From assembly GCA_025999255.1 (NCBI GenBank), contig BNXB01000006.1, positions 1 to 48,237 of the forward strand: a stretch of 48,237 bases of DNA, read 5' to 3'. Source of the stretch: Bacteroidia bacterium. Its GTDB lineage: Bacteria; Bacteroidota; Bacteroidia; Bacteroidales; Azobacteroidaceae. Both the position numbers and the translations under genes were made by a program. Positions 1 to 10,172 of this stretch are shown here, piece after piece (position 1 is the first letter of the stretch; each line of letters begins with the position of its first letter). A model generated the notes under the pieces. The model was not told the origin of the DNA. It made no database searches and saw only the letters and a list, made by a program, of their open reading frames with translations.

Positions 1-329
1 AGAATTTAAGAAAGCTATGTATTTGTTTTTTAGAAATTTTCGATTATATTGACGCGCGAGGGAGGCTAGGTGAGTCTCTCTCTCTCTCTCTCTCTCTCTC
101 TAACATAAATATCGAATCAACCAAATTTAAAGTGTTAAATTTGGAAGAAAAACGATTCAAAATACCAGCGAAAGTAAATTGCATTGTGTTGATAATTATA
201 CATCCTTCAATAGAGGCTTAAAATTTTAAGCCCGCACGAAATTTCACAAATGTAACCATTTATTTTCAAATATAGAGAAAATCATGCCAAAAATTATGTG
301 GCTACCAATATTCAGTGCCTCAGGCGTCT
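1..329. other. Intergenic region left of gltD with simple repeats and palindromes
   Basis: I see no coding region here. The stretch holds a TC dinucleotide tract (75-101). It also holds a 10-bp inverted repeat with a 4-base loop (121-144, CCAAATTTAA / TTAAATTTGG) and an 18-bp perfect palindrome GGCTTAAAATTTTAAGCC (215-232). The palindrome lies about 100 bases past the gltD stop codon and could act in transcript ending, but it lacks a clear T tract. The gene to the left lies outside the window. Confidence 0.6.
75..101. repeat. TC dinucleotide microsatellite, 13 units
   Basis: The run of TC from 75 to 100 plus a final T is a perfect simple sequence repeat. It lies between a GC-rich stretch (51-72) and an AT-rich stretch. 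Such tracts change length by slipped-strand mispairing. Whether it affects a promoter or reading frame of the gene to the left cannot be seen from this window. Confidence 0.9.
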
Positions 330-1745
330 TTATGTTGTTAAAAAAATGTCCATTGCTTTTGCCGCTTTTCTCCCCGAATCAATAGCCCTTACTACTAAGC
401 TAGCTCCGGAAGTAACGTCTCCGGCAACAAATATTTTAGAAACAGACGATTGATTGGGATTGATTGCCGCAACATTTCCACGGGAATCGTAATCGACTCC
501 AAGGTTATCCAGTAACCCTTGGTGGACAGGTTGTGTAAAACCCATAGATAAGAAAACCAAATCGGCTTTGATGATTTCCGTCTTTCCGGTTTCCGTCATT
601 TCCATTTTTCCGTTAGTATTCTTTTTCCATTCGACTTCTGCTACCTCAACGCCTGTGAGTTTACCGTTTTTACCGATAAAGCGTTTGGTAGAAAGGTTCC
701 ATGCGCGGGTACATCCTTCCTGGTGGGAACTGGAGGTTTTCAGCACATTCGGATAAGCCGGCCATGGCGTTTCCGGATTACAACCAACCGGCGGTTGGGG
801 TAAAATCTCAATTTGCGTCACTTTTAATGCTTTTTGACGGATAGAAGTTCCGACACAATCCGATCCGGTATCTCCTCCTCCGATGACTAAAACATGTTTG
901 TCTTTCGCGGATATCAATTCCGGGGACGGTATTTGTTTCCCTGCAATCACCCTGTTTTGTTGTTGCAGGAATTCCAGGGCAAAGTGAATCCCTTTCAAAG
1001 AACGCCCTTCCGCCTTCAAGTCGCGCGCTTCACCTGCCCCGACAGCAAGACATACCGCATCAAACCCGGAAATCAAATTTTTTACTTCGATATCTTTTCC
1101 TGCTTCGACTCCACATTGAAAAATAATACCTTCTTCCCTGAGAATATTCAGTCTGCGGTCGATGACTACTTTATTCAATTTAAAATCGGGGATTCCAAAA
1201 CGTAACAATCCACCCGGTTCTTCATCTTTTTCAAATACAGTGACGGTGTGTCCTTTTTTATTGAGAATATCCGCAGCAGCCAATCCTGCAGGTCCGGAGC
1301 CAATAATAGCAACTTTTTTTCCGGTACGCACTTTAGGAGGATGAGGTTTAACATAACCTTCCTGGAATGCGTATTCTGCAATAGCGGCCTCATTTTCCCG
1401 GATTGTTACCGGTTGTTGTTCACTCAACATCAGGACACAACTTTTCTCGCACAAAGCCGGACAAATCCGTCCTGTGAATTCCGGGAAATTATTTGTTTTA
1501 GTCAGAATATCATAAGCATCTTTCCATTTACCTTTGGACAATACATCCTGCCATTCGGGCATAAGATTCCCCAAGGGACAGGCCCAATGACAAAACGGAA
1601 TTCCACAATCCATACAGCGGGAAGCCTGTAACATTCTGTCTTCCTGGTTTAATGTCTGTTCGACTTCTCCGAAATCGGCAATGCGTTCTAATATGGGACG
1701 ATAACCGGCTTCTTTTCTGCTTATAGTTAAAAATGAATTATGCAT
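330..1745 (-). CDS. gltD: Glutamate synthase small (beta) subunit, NADPH-dependent
   Basis: This 471-residue protein is the beta subunit of NADPH glutamate synthase (GOGAT). It passes electrons from NADPH through FAD to the large subunit, which makes glutamate from glutamine and 2-oxoglutarate. The N-terminal Fe-S domain shows C44, C47, C52 and C56 in CMDCGIPFCHWAC, and then C95, C99 and C103. An FAD-binding GSGPAGLAAA follows near residue 153, and an NADPH-binding GGGDTGSDC lies near residue 290. The length is normal for GltD. It starts 13 bases after gltB ends on the same strand, so the two subunits are almost certainly co-transcribed. Cytoplasmic. Nothing unusual is seen. Confidence 0.96.
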   Translation of the reverse strand: MHNSFLTISRKEAGYRPILERIADFGEVEQTLNQEDRMLQASRCMDCGIPFCHWACPLGNLMPEWQDVLSKGKWKDAYDILTKTNNFPEFTGRICPALCEKSCVLMLSEQQPVTIRENEAAIAEYAFQEGYVKPHPPKVRTGKKVAIIGSGPAGLAAADILNKKGHTVTVFEKDEEPGGLLRFGIPDFKLNKVVIDRRLNILREEGIIFQCGVEAGKDIEVKNLISGFDAVCLAVGAGEARDLKAEGRSLKGIHFALEFLQQQNRVIAGKQIPSPELISAKDKHVLVIGGGDTGSDCVGTSIRQKALKVTQIEILPQPPVGCNPETPWPAYPNVLKTSSSHQEGCTRAWNLSTKRFIGKNGKLTGVEVAEVEWKKNTNGKMEMTETGKTEIIKADLVFLSMGFTQPVHQGLLDNLGVDYDSRGNVAAINPNQSSVSKIFVAGDVTSGASLVVRAIDSGRKAAKAMDIFLTT

Positions 1746-1758
1746 AAAAAATTAAGGA

Positions 1759-4700
1759 TTAGTAATCCGATTCAACTTGTGCAATCTTTTGTTTCAACGC
1801 TTCCATTTTTTCCTCCTGTAATACTTTTTTATATTCGATTGGAGTTACTTTGATAAAGTGTTTGAGATATTCTTCCCAATTTTCCAGGATACGTTTGGCC
1901 AGAGGGCTCTGAGTATAATGATAGTGGTTAGCAATCAACTGATATAGCTCATTATTATCGGCTTTGTCTTCGATGAGGGAAAGTTCTATCATTTCCATGT
2001 TGCAGAAATAATCGAAATTTTCTTCCATATTGAGGACATAAGCCAAACCTCCGCTCATCCCGGCCGCAAAGTTTTTTCCGACGGGACCAAGTACTACGGT
2101 GCGTCCTCCGGTCATGTATTCACAACAATGATCGCCCGATCCTTCGACTACGGCGATAGCTCCGCTGTTTCGTACGCAAAAACGTTCGCCGACGCGTCCG
2201 TTGATGTAAACTTCGCCTGAAGTGGCTCCGTAAAGAAGCGTATTTCCTGCAATAATATTGTCTTCCGGGGCAAAAGTACCGGTACGTGGCGGGACAACAA
2301 TAACACGGCCTCCCGAAAGCCCTTTGCCCAGGTAATCGTTGGCTTCTCCTTCCAGATGAAAAGTTACCCCTGTTGTCAGAAATGCGGCAAAACTTTGACC
2401 TGTAGAACCTTTGAATTCCGCAAGAATAGTATCGTTCGGAAATCCGGCGCTACCGCGGTGTTTCGCAATTTTTCCCGATAACATGGCGCCTGTTGCGCGG
2501 TCGGTATTGGAGATCGATACCTGCATTTTTACCGGTAATGTTCTTTCCAATGCAGGTTTTGACTTACGGATTAATTCCAGATCCAGGATGTGGTCGATTT
2601 TATGATCCTGCGGCTTTGTGAAACGGATATCGTTACCTGAGCCGGAGAAAAAGAGCATTTTCGACAAGTCGATTTTTCCTATTTTAGGATTCATGCCGGA
2701 ATCCCATTTTCTCACTTTCAGGAGATCGGTTCTTCCGACAATTTCGTCCATACTTCTGAATCCCATCTCAGCGAGGTGTTCCCGTACTTCCTGAGCCAGG
2801 AAGGTCATGAAATTAATTACATATTCATGTTTTCCCCTGAACCTGGATCTTAATTTTTCATTTTGGGTTGCAATACCTACCGGACAAGTGTTCAGATGGC
2901 ATTTACGCATCATTACGCAACCGAGTACGATCAATGCGCTTGTGGCGAATCCGAATTCTTCCGCCCCGAGCATTGCCGAGATAATAATATCCTTTCCTGT
3001 TTTCAGTTGTCCGTCTGTCTGAAGCCGGACAAATCCTCTCAGGTTGTTCATTACCAGGATTTGTTGGGTCTCTGCCAGACCCAGATCGCCGGATATTCCG
3101 GCATGTTTTATGGAGCTCATGGGACTGGCTCCTGTTCCTCCTTCAGCTCCGCTGATAACAACCATGTCGGCTTTTGCTTTTACAACGCCGGCAGCGATGG
3201 TTCCTACTCCGCTTTCAGCCACCAGCTTGACGCTGATTCGCGCTTCCGGATTGATATTTTTCAGGTCGAAAATTAATTGCGCCAAATCTTCGATAGAATA
3301 AATATCATGATGTGGGGGAGGTGAGATCAATGTAATTCCCGGTATTGAATGACGGGTTTTTGCAATGATCTTGTCCACTTTGAATCCCGGTAATTGTCCG
3401 CCTTCTCCGGGCTTAGCTCCCTGTGCTATTTTGATTTGGAGTTCGTCGGCATTGACCAGGTATTCCGCTGTCACTCCGAAGCGTCCCGAAGCAATTTGTT
3501 TGATAGCGCTTCTACGGTTCAGGCCGTCTTCCCCGATTGTAAACCGTTCGGGGTCTTCCCCCCCCTCTCCGGTATTACTTTTCCCGTTCAGGATATTCAG
3601 GGCGATGGCCATTGCTTCATGAGCTTCCTTACTGATTGAACCGAAAGACATGGCTCCGGTTACGAATCGTTTTGTGATTTCACTTACAGGTTCAACTTCC
3701 GAGATATCAATTGGTTTCCTTTCGTATTCGAGGAAATCCCGCAAGAAAACCGGCTTCATTTTATTATCTACAATTTGGGTGTATTCCTTGAATTTTTCAT
3801 AATCACCCAAACGGGTAGCTATCTGTAGCCTGGATATCGTTTCCGGATTCCATGAATGGTATTCTCCATCTTTGCGGTAAGCATAATTCCCTGAGCTTTC
3901 GAGCTGTTCGTCTTCTCCTTCATTATTATTGGCAAATGCCCTTTGGTGGTCTTTTAGAGCATCCGAAACAATATCATTCAGATCGATACCTTCAATCCTG
4001 GAAGGTATTCCATGAAAATATTTGTCTAAAACCTGTTGGCTGATACCCACCGATTCGAATATCTGGGCCCCGCGATAACTGCGAAGGGTGGATATACCCA
4101 TTTTGGAAAGTATTTTTAACAGTCCTTTATTTATCGCTTTGATATAATTTTTCTCAGCAGTATGGTAATCCAGTTGTATTTCGTGTTTTCTTACTTTATC
4201 ATCAAGTATTGCGAATGTCATATACGGATTGACTGCCGTAGCCCCGAATCCGAAAAGCAGGGCAAAATGGTTCACTTCCCGCACTTCGGCTGTTTCCACT
4301 ACGATTGCAATCTGCATCCGTTTCCGTTTCCTGATAAGATGGCTGTGTACGGCTGCAACTGCAAGCAGCGAAGGGATTGCCGCTTTATCGGCAGTGATTC
4401 CTTTGTCGCTTAAAATAATATAGCTGTATCCCTTATCGACAGCTTCCTCCGCTTGTTCGCAGAGATTCTCAATGGCCTGTTCGAGGGATAAGGCTTCTTC
4501 CGATTTTTTTACCTTGAATAATATGGGGATAGTGATGGTTTTAAATCCTTTGTATTCCAGGTGGCGAAGAATATCCAAATCGTCGTTACGGATAACCGGA
4601 CTTTGCAGTTTTACCATTTTACATAAGTCGGGAGTAGGTTCCAGCAGATTTGCATCCTGGCAACCTATATACAGGGACAAAGACATGACCAGTTCTTCCC

Positions 4701-6267
4701 TGATCGGATCAATCGGGGGATTGGTTACCTGGGCAAATAATTGGCGGAAATAATTGAATAAACGTTGAGGTTTTTCGGAAAGAACGGCTAAAGGGGTATC
4801 ATTTCCCATGGATCCCACGGGTTCTTTTCCTTCCAGAGCCATAGGGAGGATTATTTTCCCGATATCTTCTTTGTTGTATCCGAAAGCTCTGAGATATTTC
4901 GGAAAGTCTTCTATGTTGTATTTAACGGTTCTTCCGGAAGAAATTTTGGAAAGAAGAATTCTGTTTTTTAATAACCATTCTCCGTAAGGGTGGGCCAGGG
5001 CTAATTCTTCTTTCAATTCGGGATCGTAATGAATTTTTCCTTCTAAAGTATCAATCATCAACATCTTTCCCGGTTGGAGCCGTCCTTTTTCTTTTATTTC
5101 CGAAGCGTCGAAAGCCAGGACTCCGGCTTCGGATGCGACTACCATCATGTCATTTTTTGTGATCAGATAACGTGCCGGGCGTAATCCGTTACGATCGAGC
5201 ATTCCCCCGGCATAGCGTCCGTCGGAAAAAAGTAAAGTTGCCGGGCCGTCCCAGGGTTCCATGATGATACTATGATATTCGTAGAATGCCTTTAATTCGT
5301 CGGAGATCGGATTCTGGCTGTTCCAGCTTTCCGGAACAAGCATGGACAGGGCATGAGGGAGTGTTTTCCCGGACATAACCAAAAATTCGAGGATATTGTC
5401 CAGCGAAGCGCTGTCGCTCATCCCCGGTTGTATTATAGGGAAGATATCTTCCGGTTTTCCCAGGTTAGATACGTCGAAAATGCTTTCCCGGGCTTCCATC
5501 CAGTAACGGTTTCCCCGTATGGTATTGATTTCCCCGTTATGTCCGAGCAACCGGAACGGCTGTGCCAGATCCCAGGTTGGAAAAGTATTTGTACTGAACC
5601 TGGAATGTACAAGAGCCAGTCCGCTTGTAAAGTGGGGATTTGTTAAATCGGGAAAATAATCTCTCAACTGAGTGGATGTCAACATTCCCTTGTAAATGAT
5701 CCTTTGAGAAGAGAGACTGACAATATAAAAATTTCGTTCGTTGGGAAAGAAAACCTCCTGAACTTTCTTTTCTATTTTTTTACGGACAACGTATAATTTC
5801 CGTTCCAGGACATCCTGTTTTTCTTCCCCGGTAATAAATATTTGTTTTATGACAGGTTCGTTTAATTGAGATATTTCGCCCAATATTTCACTGTTGACCG
5901 GGACTTCCCGGACAGCCAACAGGTTTAGATTTTCTTCCGACAGGATATTTTGTAAAATTTTCAGGAATGAAGCGATTTTTTCTTCATCCTTGGGTAAGAA
6001 TACAAGTCCCGTACCGTACTTGCCTTTTTCCGGAACGGGAATCCCCTGTAATAAAATAAATTCGTGTGGAATCTGCACCATAATTCCGGCTCCGTCGCCG
6101 GTTTTATTGTCGGCGCTTTCGGCTCCGCGGTGGAGCATGTTTTCCAATACCTGTAAGCCTTTTTCTACAATATCATGGGATTTATTGCCGTGTATATTGG
6201 CTAACAGACCTACTCCACAAGCGTCATGTTCGTACTCAGGGGAGTATAGATTATTTTGAAACATCAT
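1759..6267 (-). CDS. gltB: Glutamate synthase large (alpha) subunit
   Basis: This 1502-residue protein is the alpha subunit of glutamate synthase. It hydrolyses glutamine and transfers the ammonia to 2-oxoglutarate. The N-terminal class II amidotransferase nucleophile is C17 in EHDACGVGL, so a 16-residue propeptide is expected to be removed. The central and FMN-binding synthase domains follow, with the 3Fe-4S cysteines in the CVMMRKCHLNTC stretch. A C-terminal beta-helix (gltB/fwdC/gxGXG type) domain is rich in G-x-x-G repeats such as GGRVIV. The length fits bacterial GltB. It sits directly upstream of gltD and downstream of the glutamine synthetase gene, which completes a GS-GOGAT ammonia assimilation unit. 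Confidence 0.96.
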   Translation of the reverse strand: MMFQNNLYSPEYEHDACGVGLLANIHGNKSHDIVEKGLQVLENMLHRGAESADNKTGDGAGIMVQIPHEFILLQGIPVPEKGKYGTGLVFLPKDEEKIASFLKILQNILSEENLNLLAVREVPVNSEILGEISQLNEPVIKQIFITGEEKQDVLERKLYVVRKKIEKKVQEVFFPNERNFYIVSLSSQRIIYKGMLTSTQLRDYFPDLTNPHFTSGLALVHSRFSTNTFPTWDLAQPFRLLGHNGEINTIRGNRYWMEARESIFDVSNLGKPEDIFPIIQPGMSDSASLDNILEFLVMSGKTLPHALSMLVPESWNSQNPISDELKAFYEYHSIIMEPWDGPATLLFSDGRYAGGMLDRNGLRPARYLITKNDMMVVASEAGVLAFDASEIKEKGRLQPGKMLMIDTLEGKIHYDPELKEELALAHPYGEWLLKNRILLSKISSGRTVKYNIEDFPKYLRAFGYNKEDIGKIILPMALEGKEPVGSMGNDTPLAVLSEKPQRLFNYFRQLFAQVTNPPIDPIREELVMSLSLYIGCQDANLLEPTPDLCKMVKLQSPVIRNDDLDILRHLEYKGFKTITIPILFKVKKSEEALSLEQAIENLCEQAEEAVDKGYSYIILSDKGITADKAAIPSLLAVAAVHSHLIRKRKRMQIAIVVETAEVREVNHFALLFGFGATAVNPYMTFAILDDKVRKHEIQLDYHTAEKNYIKAINKGLLKILSKMGISTLRSYRGAQIFESVGISQQVLDKYFHGIPSRIEGIDLNDIVSDALKDHQRAFANNNEGEDEQLESSGNYAYRKDGEYHSWNPETISRLQIATRLGDYEKFKEYTQIVDNKMKPVFLRDFLEYERKPIDISEVEPVSEITKRFVTGAMSFGSISKEAHEAMAIALNILNGKSNTGEGGEDPERFTIGEDGLNRRSAIKQIASGRFGVTAEYLVNADELQIKIAQGAKPGEGGQLPGFKVDKIIAKTRHSIPGITLISPPPHHDIYSIEDLAQLIFDLKNINPEARISVKLVAESGVGTIAAGVVKAKADMVVISGAEGGTGASPMSSIKHAGISGDLGLAETQQILVMNNLRGFVRLQTDGQLKTGKDIIISAMLGAEEFGFATSALIVLGCVMMRKCHLNTCPVGIATQNEKLRSRFRGKHEYVINFMTFLAQEVREHLAEMGFRSMDEIVGRTDLLKVRKWDSGMNPKIGKIDLSKMLFFSGSGNDIRFTKPQDHKIDHILDLELIRKSKPALERTLPVKMQVSISNTDRATGAMLSGKIAKHRGSAGFPNDTILAEFKGSTGQSFAAFLTTGVTFHLEGEANDYLGKGLSGGRVIVVPPRTGTFAPEDNIIAGNTLLYGATSGEVYINGRVGERFCVRNSGAIAVVEGSGDHCCEYMTGGRTVVLGPVGKNFAAGMSGGLAYVLNMEENFDYFCNMEMIELSLIEDKADNNELYQLIANHYHYTQSPLAKRILENWEEYLKHFIKVTPIEYKKVLQEEKMEALKQKIAQVESDY

Positions 6268-6287
6268 TATTTTAAATAAGTTAAGAA

Positions 6288-6344
6288 TTAAGAGTTAGGA
6301 ATTAAGAATTAAAAATATCTTAACTCTTAATTCCTAACTCTTAA
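6288..6344. repeat. 20-bp perfect inverted repeat between glnN and gltB
   Basis: TTAAGAGTTAGGAATTAAGA (6288-6307) is followed after 17 bases by its exact reverse complement (6325-6344). The arms are made of TTAAGA-like words that also occur just outside and inside the loop, so alternative pairings are possible. It lies in the 86-bp gap between glnN and gltB on their transcribed strand. It may act as a processing site or partial terminator that sets the GS to GOGAT ratio. Confidence 0.75.
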
Positions 6345-6353
6345 CTGAATTTT

Positions 6354-8543
6354 CTACCTGATAAACAGTAGTTCTCTGTATTTTGGCAGAGTCCACATTT
6401 CATTATCAATAGTTAATTCCAATTTATCGATATGATAACGGATTAAGTCAAAATATGGAGCTATTTTCTCGCAGTACGTAAGCGCTTTTTCACGTTCATT
6501 TTCTATTTTGTTTGCTACTTTACGCACTTCAACCATTTCATCTACTTTGAGTTTGATGAAATTCATATGTTCTGCAATATCTTCGATGATGGATAGGTTC
6601 TGAGCTGCTAATTTTTTTGCTTTTTCCTTGTCATAAAGGGCAAATATTTTGGAAACATTGTCTAACAACAATCCTTGGTAGCGGGTTGCGACGGGAATGA
6701 TATGGTTCATTGCCAAATCGCCTAAAACACGGGCTTCGATCTGGATTTTTTTAGTATATTGTTCCCACTTAACTTCATTACGTGCGTGTAATTCCTTTTC
6801 ACTCAACACGTCAGTCGAAGTAAACAGTTTAACGGATTCCTTGCTTAAATAGGCATCAAGAATGACAGGAACCTTTGTTTCGCAGTCCAAACCTCTTTTG
6901 GCTGCTTCTGCTTTCCATTCGTCGCTGTAGCCGTTTCCGTCGAACCGGATATTCTGGGATTCTTTGATATTCTTCTGAATGGTCAGGAAAATAGCTTCAT
7001 CTTTTGTTTTTCCTTTGGAAATGAGGGTATCTACTTCTTTTTTGAATTCTTTCAATTGTCCGGCAACTGCAGTGTTCAACGCCAGCATGGCTGAAGCGCA
7101 GTTTGCAGAAGAACCCACGGCACGGAATTCGAAACGGTTTCCGGTGAAAGCGAATGGGGAAGTCCTGTTACGGTCGGTGTTATCAACCAGAATTTCGGGA
7201 ATGTGACTCAAAGACAGCCGCGTACCGGTTTTTTCTTGCAACTCAATATCTTTTAGTCCTTTACTTTTTGCCAAGTTGTCTAATAATGCAGATATCTGTG
7301 TCCCCATAAAAACCGAAATAATGGCGGGAGGAGCTTCATTTGCACCTAACCGGTGAGCATTTGTTGCCGAAGAAATAGAAGCCTTGAGCAATGCATTATT
7401 TTTATAGACGGCCATTAAAATATTGGATATGAAGGTAATGAATTGTAGATTTTGTTTTGCATTCTTACCCGGTCCCAGTAAATTGACCCCTGTATCCGTA
7501 CCCAACGACCAATTGTTGTGTTTTCCCGATCCGTTAATTCCTTTGAAAGGTTTTTCGTGGAGCAATACCCGGAAACAATGACGGCGTGCCACTATTTTCA
7601 TTACCGACATCAACAATAGATTGTGATCGACAGCCAGGTTACATTCCTCATAAATCGGAGCGACTTCGAACTGATTCGGAGCGACTTCGTTGTGTCTTGT
7701 TTTAACAGGAATACTTAATTTATAACATTCATATTCCAAATCCCGCATAAATGCAGCCACTCTTGTCGGGATAGAACCGAAATAATGGTCTTCTAACTGT
7801 TGGTTTTTTGCGCTGTCGTGTCCCATTAAAGTCCGTTCGGTCAATACTAAGTCGGGACGAGCCGAATATAAAGCTTCATCTACAAGAAAATATTCCTGTT
7901 CCCAACCCAGGTATGAGAATACTTTTTTAACATTCGGATCGAATAATTTACAAACTTCTGTTGCTGCTTTATCAACCGCATTGATTGATTTCAACAAAGG
8001 AGTTTTATAGTCCAAAGCTTCTCCCGTGTAAGAAATAAAAATAGTAGGGATACACAATGTATCATTGACGATAAATGCAGGGGAGGAAGGATCCCAGGCT
8101 GTATATCCGCGGGCTTCAAACGTATTGCGGATTCCTCCGCTTGGGAAGCTGGAAGCATCAGGTTCCTGCTGAGCCAATAATTTTCCTGAAAATTCTTCAA
8201 TAACACCACCATTTCCGTCAAAATCGACGAATGCATCGTGTTTCTCGGCTGTTCCGTCAGTCAACGGGTGAAACCAGTGGGTGTAATGTGTAGCCCCCAT
8301 TTCCATAGCCCACATACGCATTCCTGCCGCTACGTGGTTTGCTACTTCCCTTTGCAGGGGTTCTCCTCTATCAATGGCATTTAATACTAATTTCAATGTC
8401 TCTTTTGACAGGTATTTTCTCATATTTTTTCTGTCAAAGACATATTTCCCAAAATAATCCGATGTTTTTACATCCGGGACAGGGACTTCCATTGCTTTAC
8501 GAGAGGAAGCTTCGTCAACTGCTTTAAACCTTAAATTAGACAT
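6354..8543 (-). CDS. glnN: Glutamine synthetase type III
   Basis: This is a 729-residue glutamine synthetase of the GSIII class, typical of Bacteroidota and the same size as the Bacteroides fragilis enzyme as I remember it. It makes glutamine from glutamate, ammonia and ATP in the cytoplasm. Visible class features include the N-terminal GSIII block (GMRMWAMEMGATHYTHWFHP), the catalytic core with KTRHNEVAPNQFEVAP, the nucleotide-binding GINGSGKHNNWS, and NRTSPFAFTGNRFEFR. The C-terminal helical region is longer than in GSI. It lies between asnA and gltB on the same strand. No own TAnnTTTG promoter box was found in the 81-bp gap to asnA, so read-through from asnA is likely. Confidence 0.96.
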   Translation of the reverse strand: MSNLRFKAVDEASSRKAMEVPVPDVKTSDYFGKYVFDRKNMRKYLSKETLKLVLNAIDRGEPLQREVANHVAAGMRMWAMEMGATHYTHWFHPLTDGTAEKHDAFVDFDGNGGVIEEFSGKLLAQQEPDASSFPSGGIRNTFEARGYTAWDPSSPAFIVNDTLCIPTIFISYTGEALDYKTPLLKSINAVDKAATEVCKLFDPNVKKVFSYLGWEQEYFLVDEALYSARPDLVLTERTLMGHDSAKNQQLEDHYFGSIPTRVAAFMRDLEYECYKLSIPVKTRHNEVAPNQFEVAPIYEECNLAVDHNLLLMSVMKIVARRHCFRVLLHEKPFKGINGSGKHNNWSLGTDTGVNLLGPGKNAKQNLQFITFISNILMAVYKNNALLKASISSATNAHRLGANEAPPAIISVFMGTQISALLDNLAKSKGLKDIELQEKTGTRLSLSHIPEILVDNTDRNRTSPFAFTGNRFEFRAVGSSANCASAMLALNTAVAGQLKEFKKEVDTLISKGKTKDEAIFLTIQKNIKESQNIRFDGNGYSDEWKAEAAKRGLDCETKVPVILDAYLSKESVKLFTSTDVLSEKELHARNEVKWEQYTKKIQIEARVLGDLAMNHIIPVATRYQGLLLDNVSKIFALYDKEKAKKLAAQNLSIIEDIAEHMNFIKLKVDEMVEVRKVANKIENEREKALTYCEKIAPYFDLIRYHIDKLELTIDNEMWTLPKYRELLFIR

Positions 8544-8624
8544 TTTAATTTGAATTAAAATTAAATATTAAAAAATTAGGCGTGAAATTACAAAGAATAA
8601 TTCACTTTAATTGTTAATAAATAA

Positions 8625-9662
8625 TTATTTTAGTAATATGTTATTTTTTTCACACTTTTGTATCATATCTTCCGGCCAGATGCTCGATTGTACTTCCCCA
8701 ATGTGGGCGCAATGAAGCAGAAGCATGCACAATCGGGATTGTCCGATACCTCCTCCAATGGAAAGCGGAATTCGGTCATTCATCAGACTTTGGTGGAAAA
8801 GCAACTCCAATCTGTCTTCACAATTCCGGATTTTTAATTGGGTCTGTAAGGCTTTCTTATCCACCCGGATACCCATGGATGATAATTCGAATTCCCTGTT
8901 CAGGATGGGATTCCAAACAACGATATCGCCGTTCAGGCCTTTATATCCGTCATTTGTTGTTGTACTCCAATCATCATAATCAGGAGAACGTCCATCGTGT
9001 ATTTTTCCGTCAGCCAATTCTCCTCCGATACCGATAAGAAATACGGCTCCGTATTTTTTTACGATTTGATTTTCCCGTTCTTTCGGAGTATATTGTGGAA
9101 ATTCTTTTTGCAGGTCTTCCGTATGAATAAAAGTAATTTCATTTGACAAAACAGGCTTGATTTGCGGATATAGTTTGCAGATTTCAGATTCGGCATCCTT
9201 AATGGCCTGATAAATTTTTCTGACAGTACTTTTTAGAAAATCAAGATTTCTGTCCGATACGGTAATTGTTTGTTCCCAATCCCACTGATCTACATAAATG
9301 GAATGGAGGTTATCCAAGTCTTCGTCGGCACGGATGGCATTCATGTCGGTATAGAGTCCTTTTCCGGGTTGAATCCCGTAAGCTCCTAATTTCATTCTTT
9401 TCCATTTTGCCAGGGAATGTACGATTTCTGCTTTTTTCCCTCCGACAGCGGGAATTTCGAATGAAACCGGTCGCTCGATTCCATTGAGATTGTCATTGAT
9501 TCCCGTACCGGAAAGTACAAATAAAGGAGCAGTAACTCTTTTCAGGTTCAATGCTTGAGACAATTTTTCCTGAAATTTATCTTTGACTTGTTTGATCGCT
9601 TGTTCCATGTCTTCGAAAGCAAGCGTTGGCGTATAGCTTTTTTGAGGAATAATTAATGGCAT
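8625..9662 (-). CDS. asnA: Aspartate-ammonia ligase (ammonia-dependent asparagine synthetase)
   Basis: This 345-residue enzyme joins ammonia to aspartate with ATP to form asparagine and AMP. It is a class II aminoacyl-tRNA-synthetase-like fold acting in the cytoplasm. Recognisable AsnA stretches are the N-terminal YTPTLAFEDMEQAIK, VSGTGINDNLNGIERPVSF (from a leucine-rich segment), QPGKGLYTDMNAIR, YVDQWDWEQ, and the C-terminal SIGGGIGQSRLCMLLLHCAHIGEVQ. The length is normal. It is the first gene of the minus-strand nitrogen cluster and has a well-matched promoter about 145-175 bp upstream. Putting ammonia-dependent AsnA with GS and GOGAT suggests a common ammonium signal. Confidence 0.96.
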   Translation of the reverse strand: MPLIIPQKSYTPTLAFEDMEQAIKQVKDKFQEKLSQALNLKRVTAPLFVLSGTGINDNLNGIERPVSFEIPAVGGKKAEIVHSLAKWKRMKLGAYGIQPGKGLYTDMNAIRADEDLDNLHSIYVDQWDWEQTITVSDRNLDFLKSTVRKIYQAIKDAESEICKLYPQIKPVLSNEITFIHTEDLQKEFPQYTPKERENQIVKKYGAVFLIGIGGELADGKIHDGRSPDYDDWSTTTNDGYKGLNGDIVVWNPILNREFELSSMGIRVDKKALQTQLKIRNCEDRLELLFHQSLMNDRIPLSIGGGIGQSRLCMLLLHCAHIGEVQSSIWPEDMIQKCEKNNILLK

Positions 9663-9806
9663 ATTAATTTTTTATTAAACAGCATGTAACTCACCGATTA
9701 TTAATCTATTCGATCGGCTTAAATGACTAAGTATAAATGATAATACGAATTTGTCTATATGATTATTTATTTGATATTTGTATTTCAAAATGTTGTATTT
9801 TTTATG

Positions 9807-9837
9807 CAAAAATATTTCATTTATTTTAATTATCAAA
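9807..9837 (-). promoter_or_regulatory. Bacteroidota-type promoter for asnA
   Basis: On the minus strand a -33 box TTTG (plus positions 9834-9837) is followed after 19 bases by TATTTTTG (9807-9814), which matches TAnnTTTG. Both the boxes and the spacing fit the known Bacteroides primary sigma consensus. Transcription would begin near 9800 and give a leader of roughly 135 bases before asnA. Confidence 0.65.
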
Positions 9838-10172
9838 ATGAATATGACTTTTTGATTTAAATGAAAAGGATTGTGTGTTATGAAACAGTAGTTTGATAAT
9901 CGGATAGTTGAGCTTTTAATGTGTTGATTTTCAGATTGATGTATTCGTCTTGAATAAATGAATCGACAAATTGAAATTTAATTTATCTTTCTGTGTATTA
10001 GTGTTTTGTAAAATTAACTAATTTTAACATTTTGTATTTGTAAGTTTATGCTCCTTGGTAATATATCATGATTGTTTGTTTCAGATGTCGTAAAGAAAAC
10101 AGAATAGGGGGTAACCGATGTTGAAATGCCATTTTTTCGGAATAAGTTAGCTTTAATTTGATTTTAAAGTTG
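9838..10172. other. AT-rich divergent intergenic region between asnA and mgtE
   Basis: No gene was found. The region is strongly AT-rich and separates the divergent asnA and mgtE promoters. I see no clear repeats or RNA genes in it. Confidence 0.5.
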
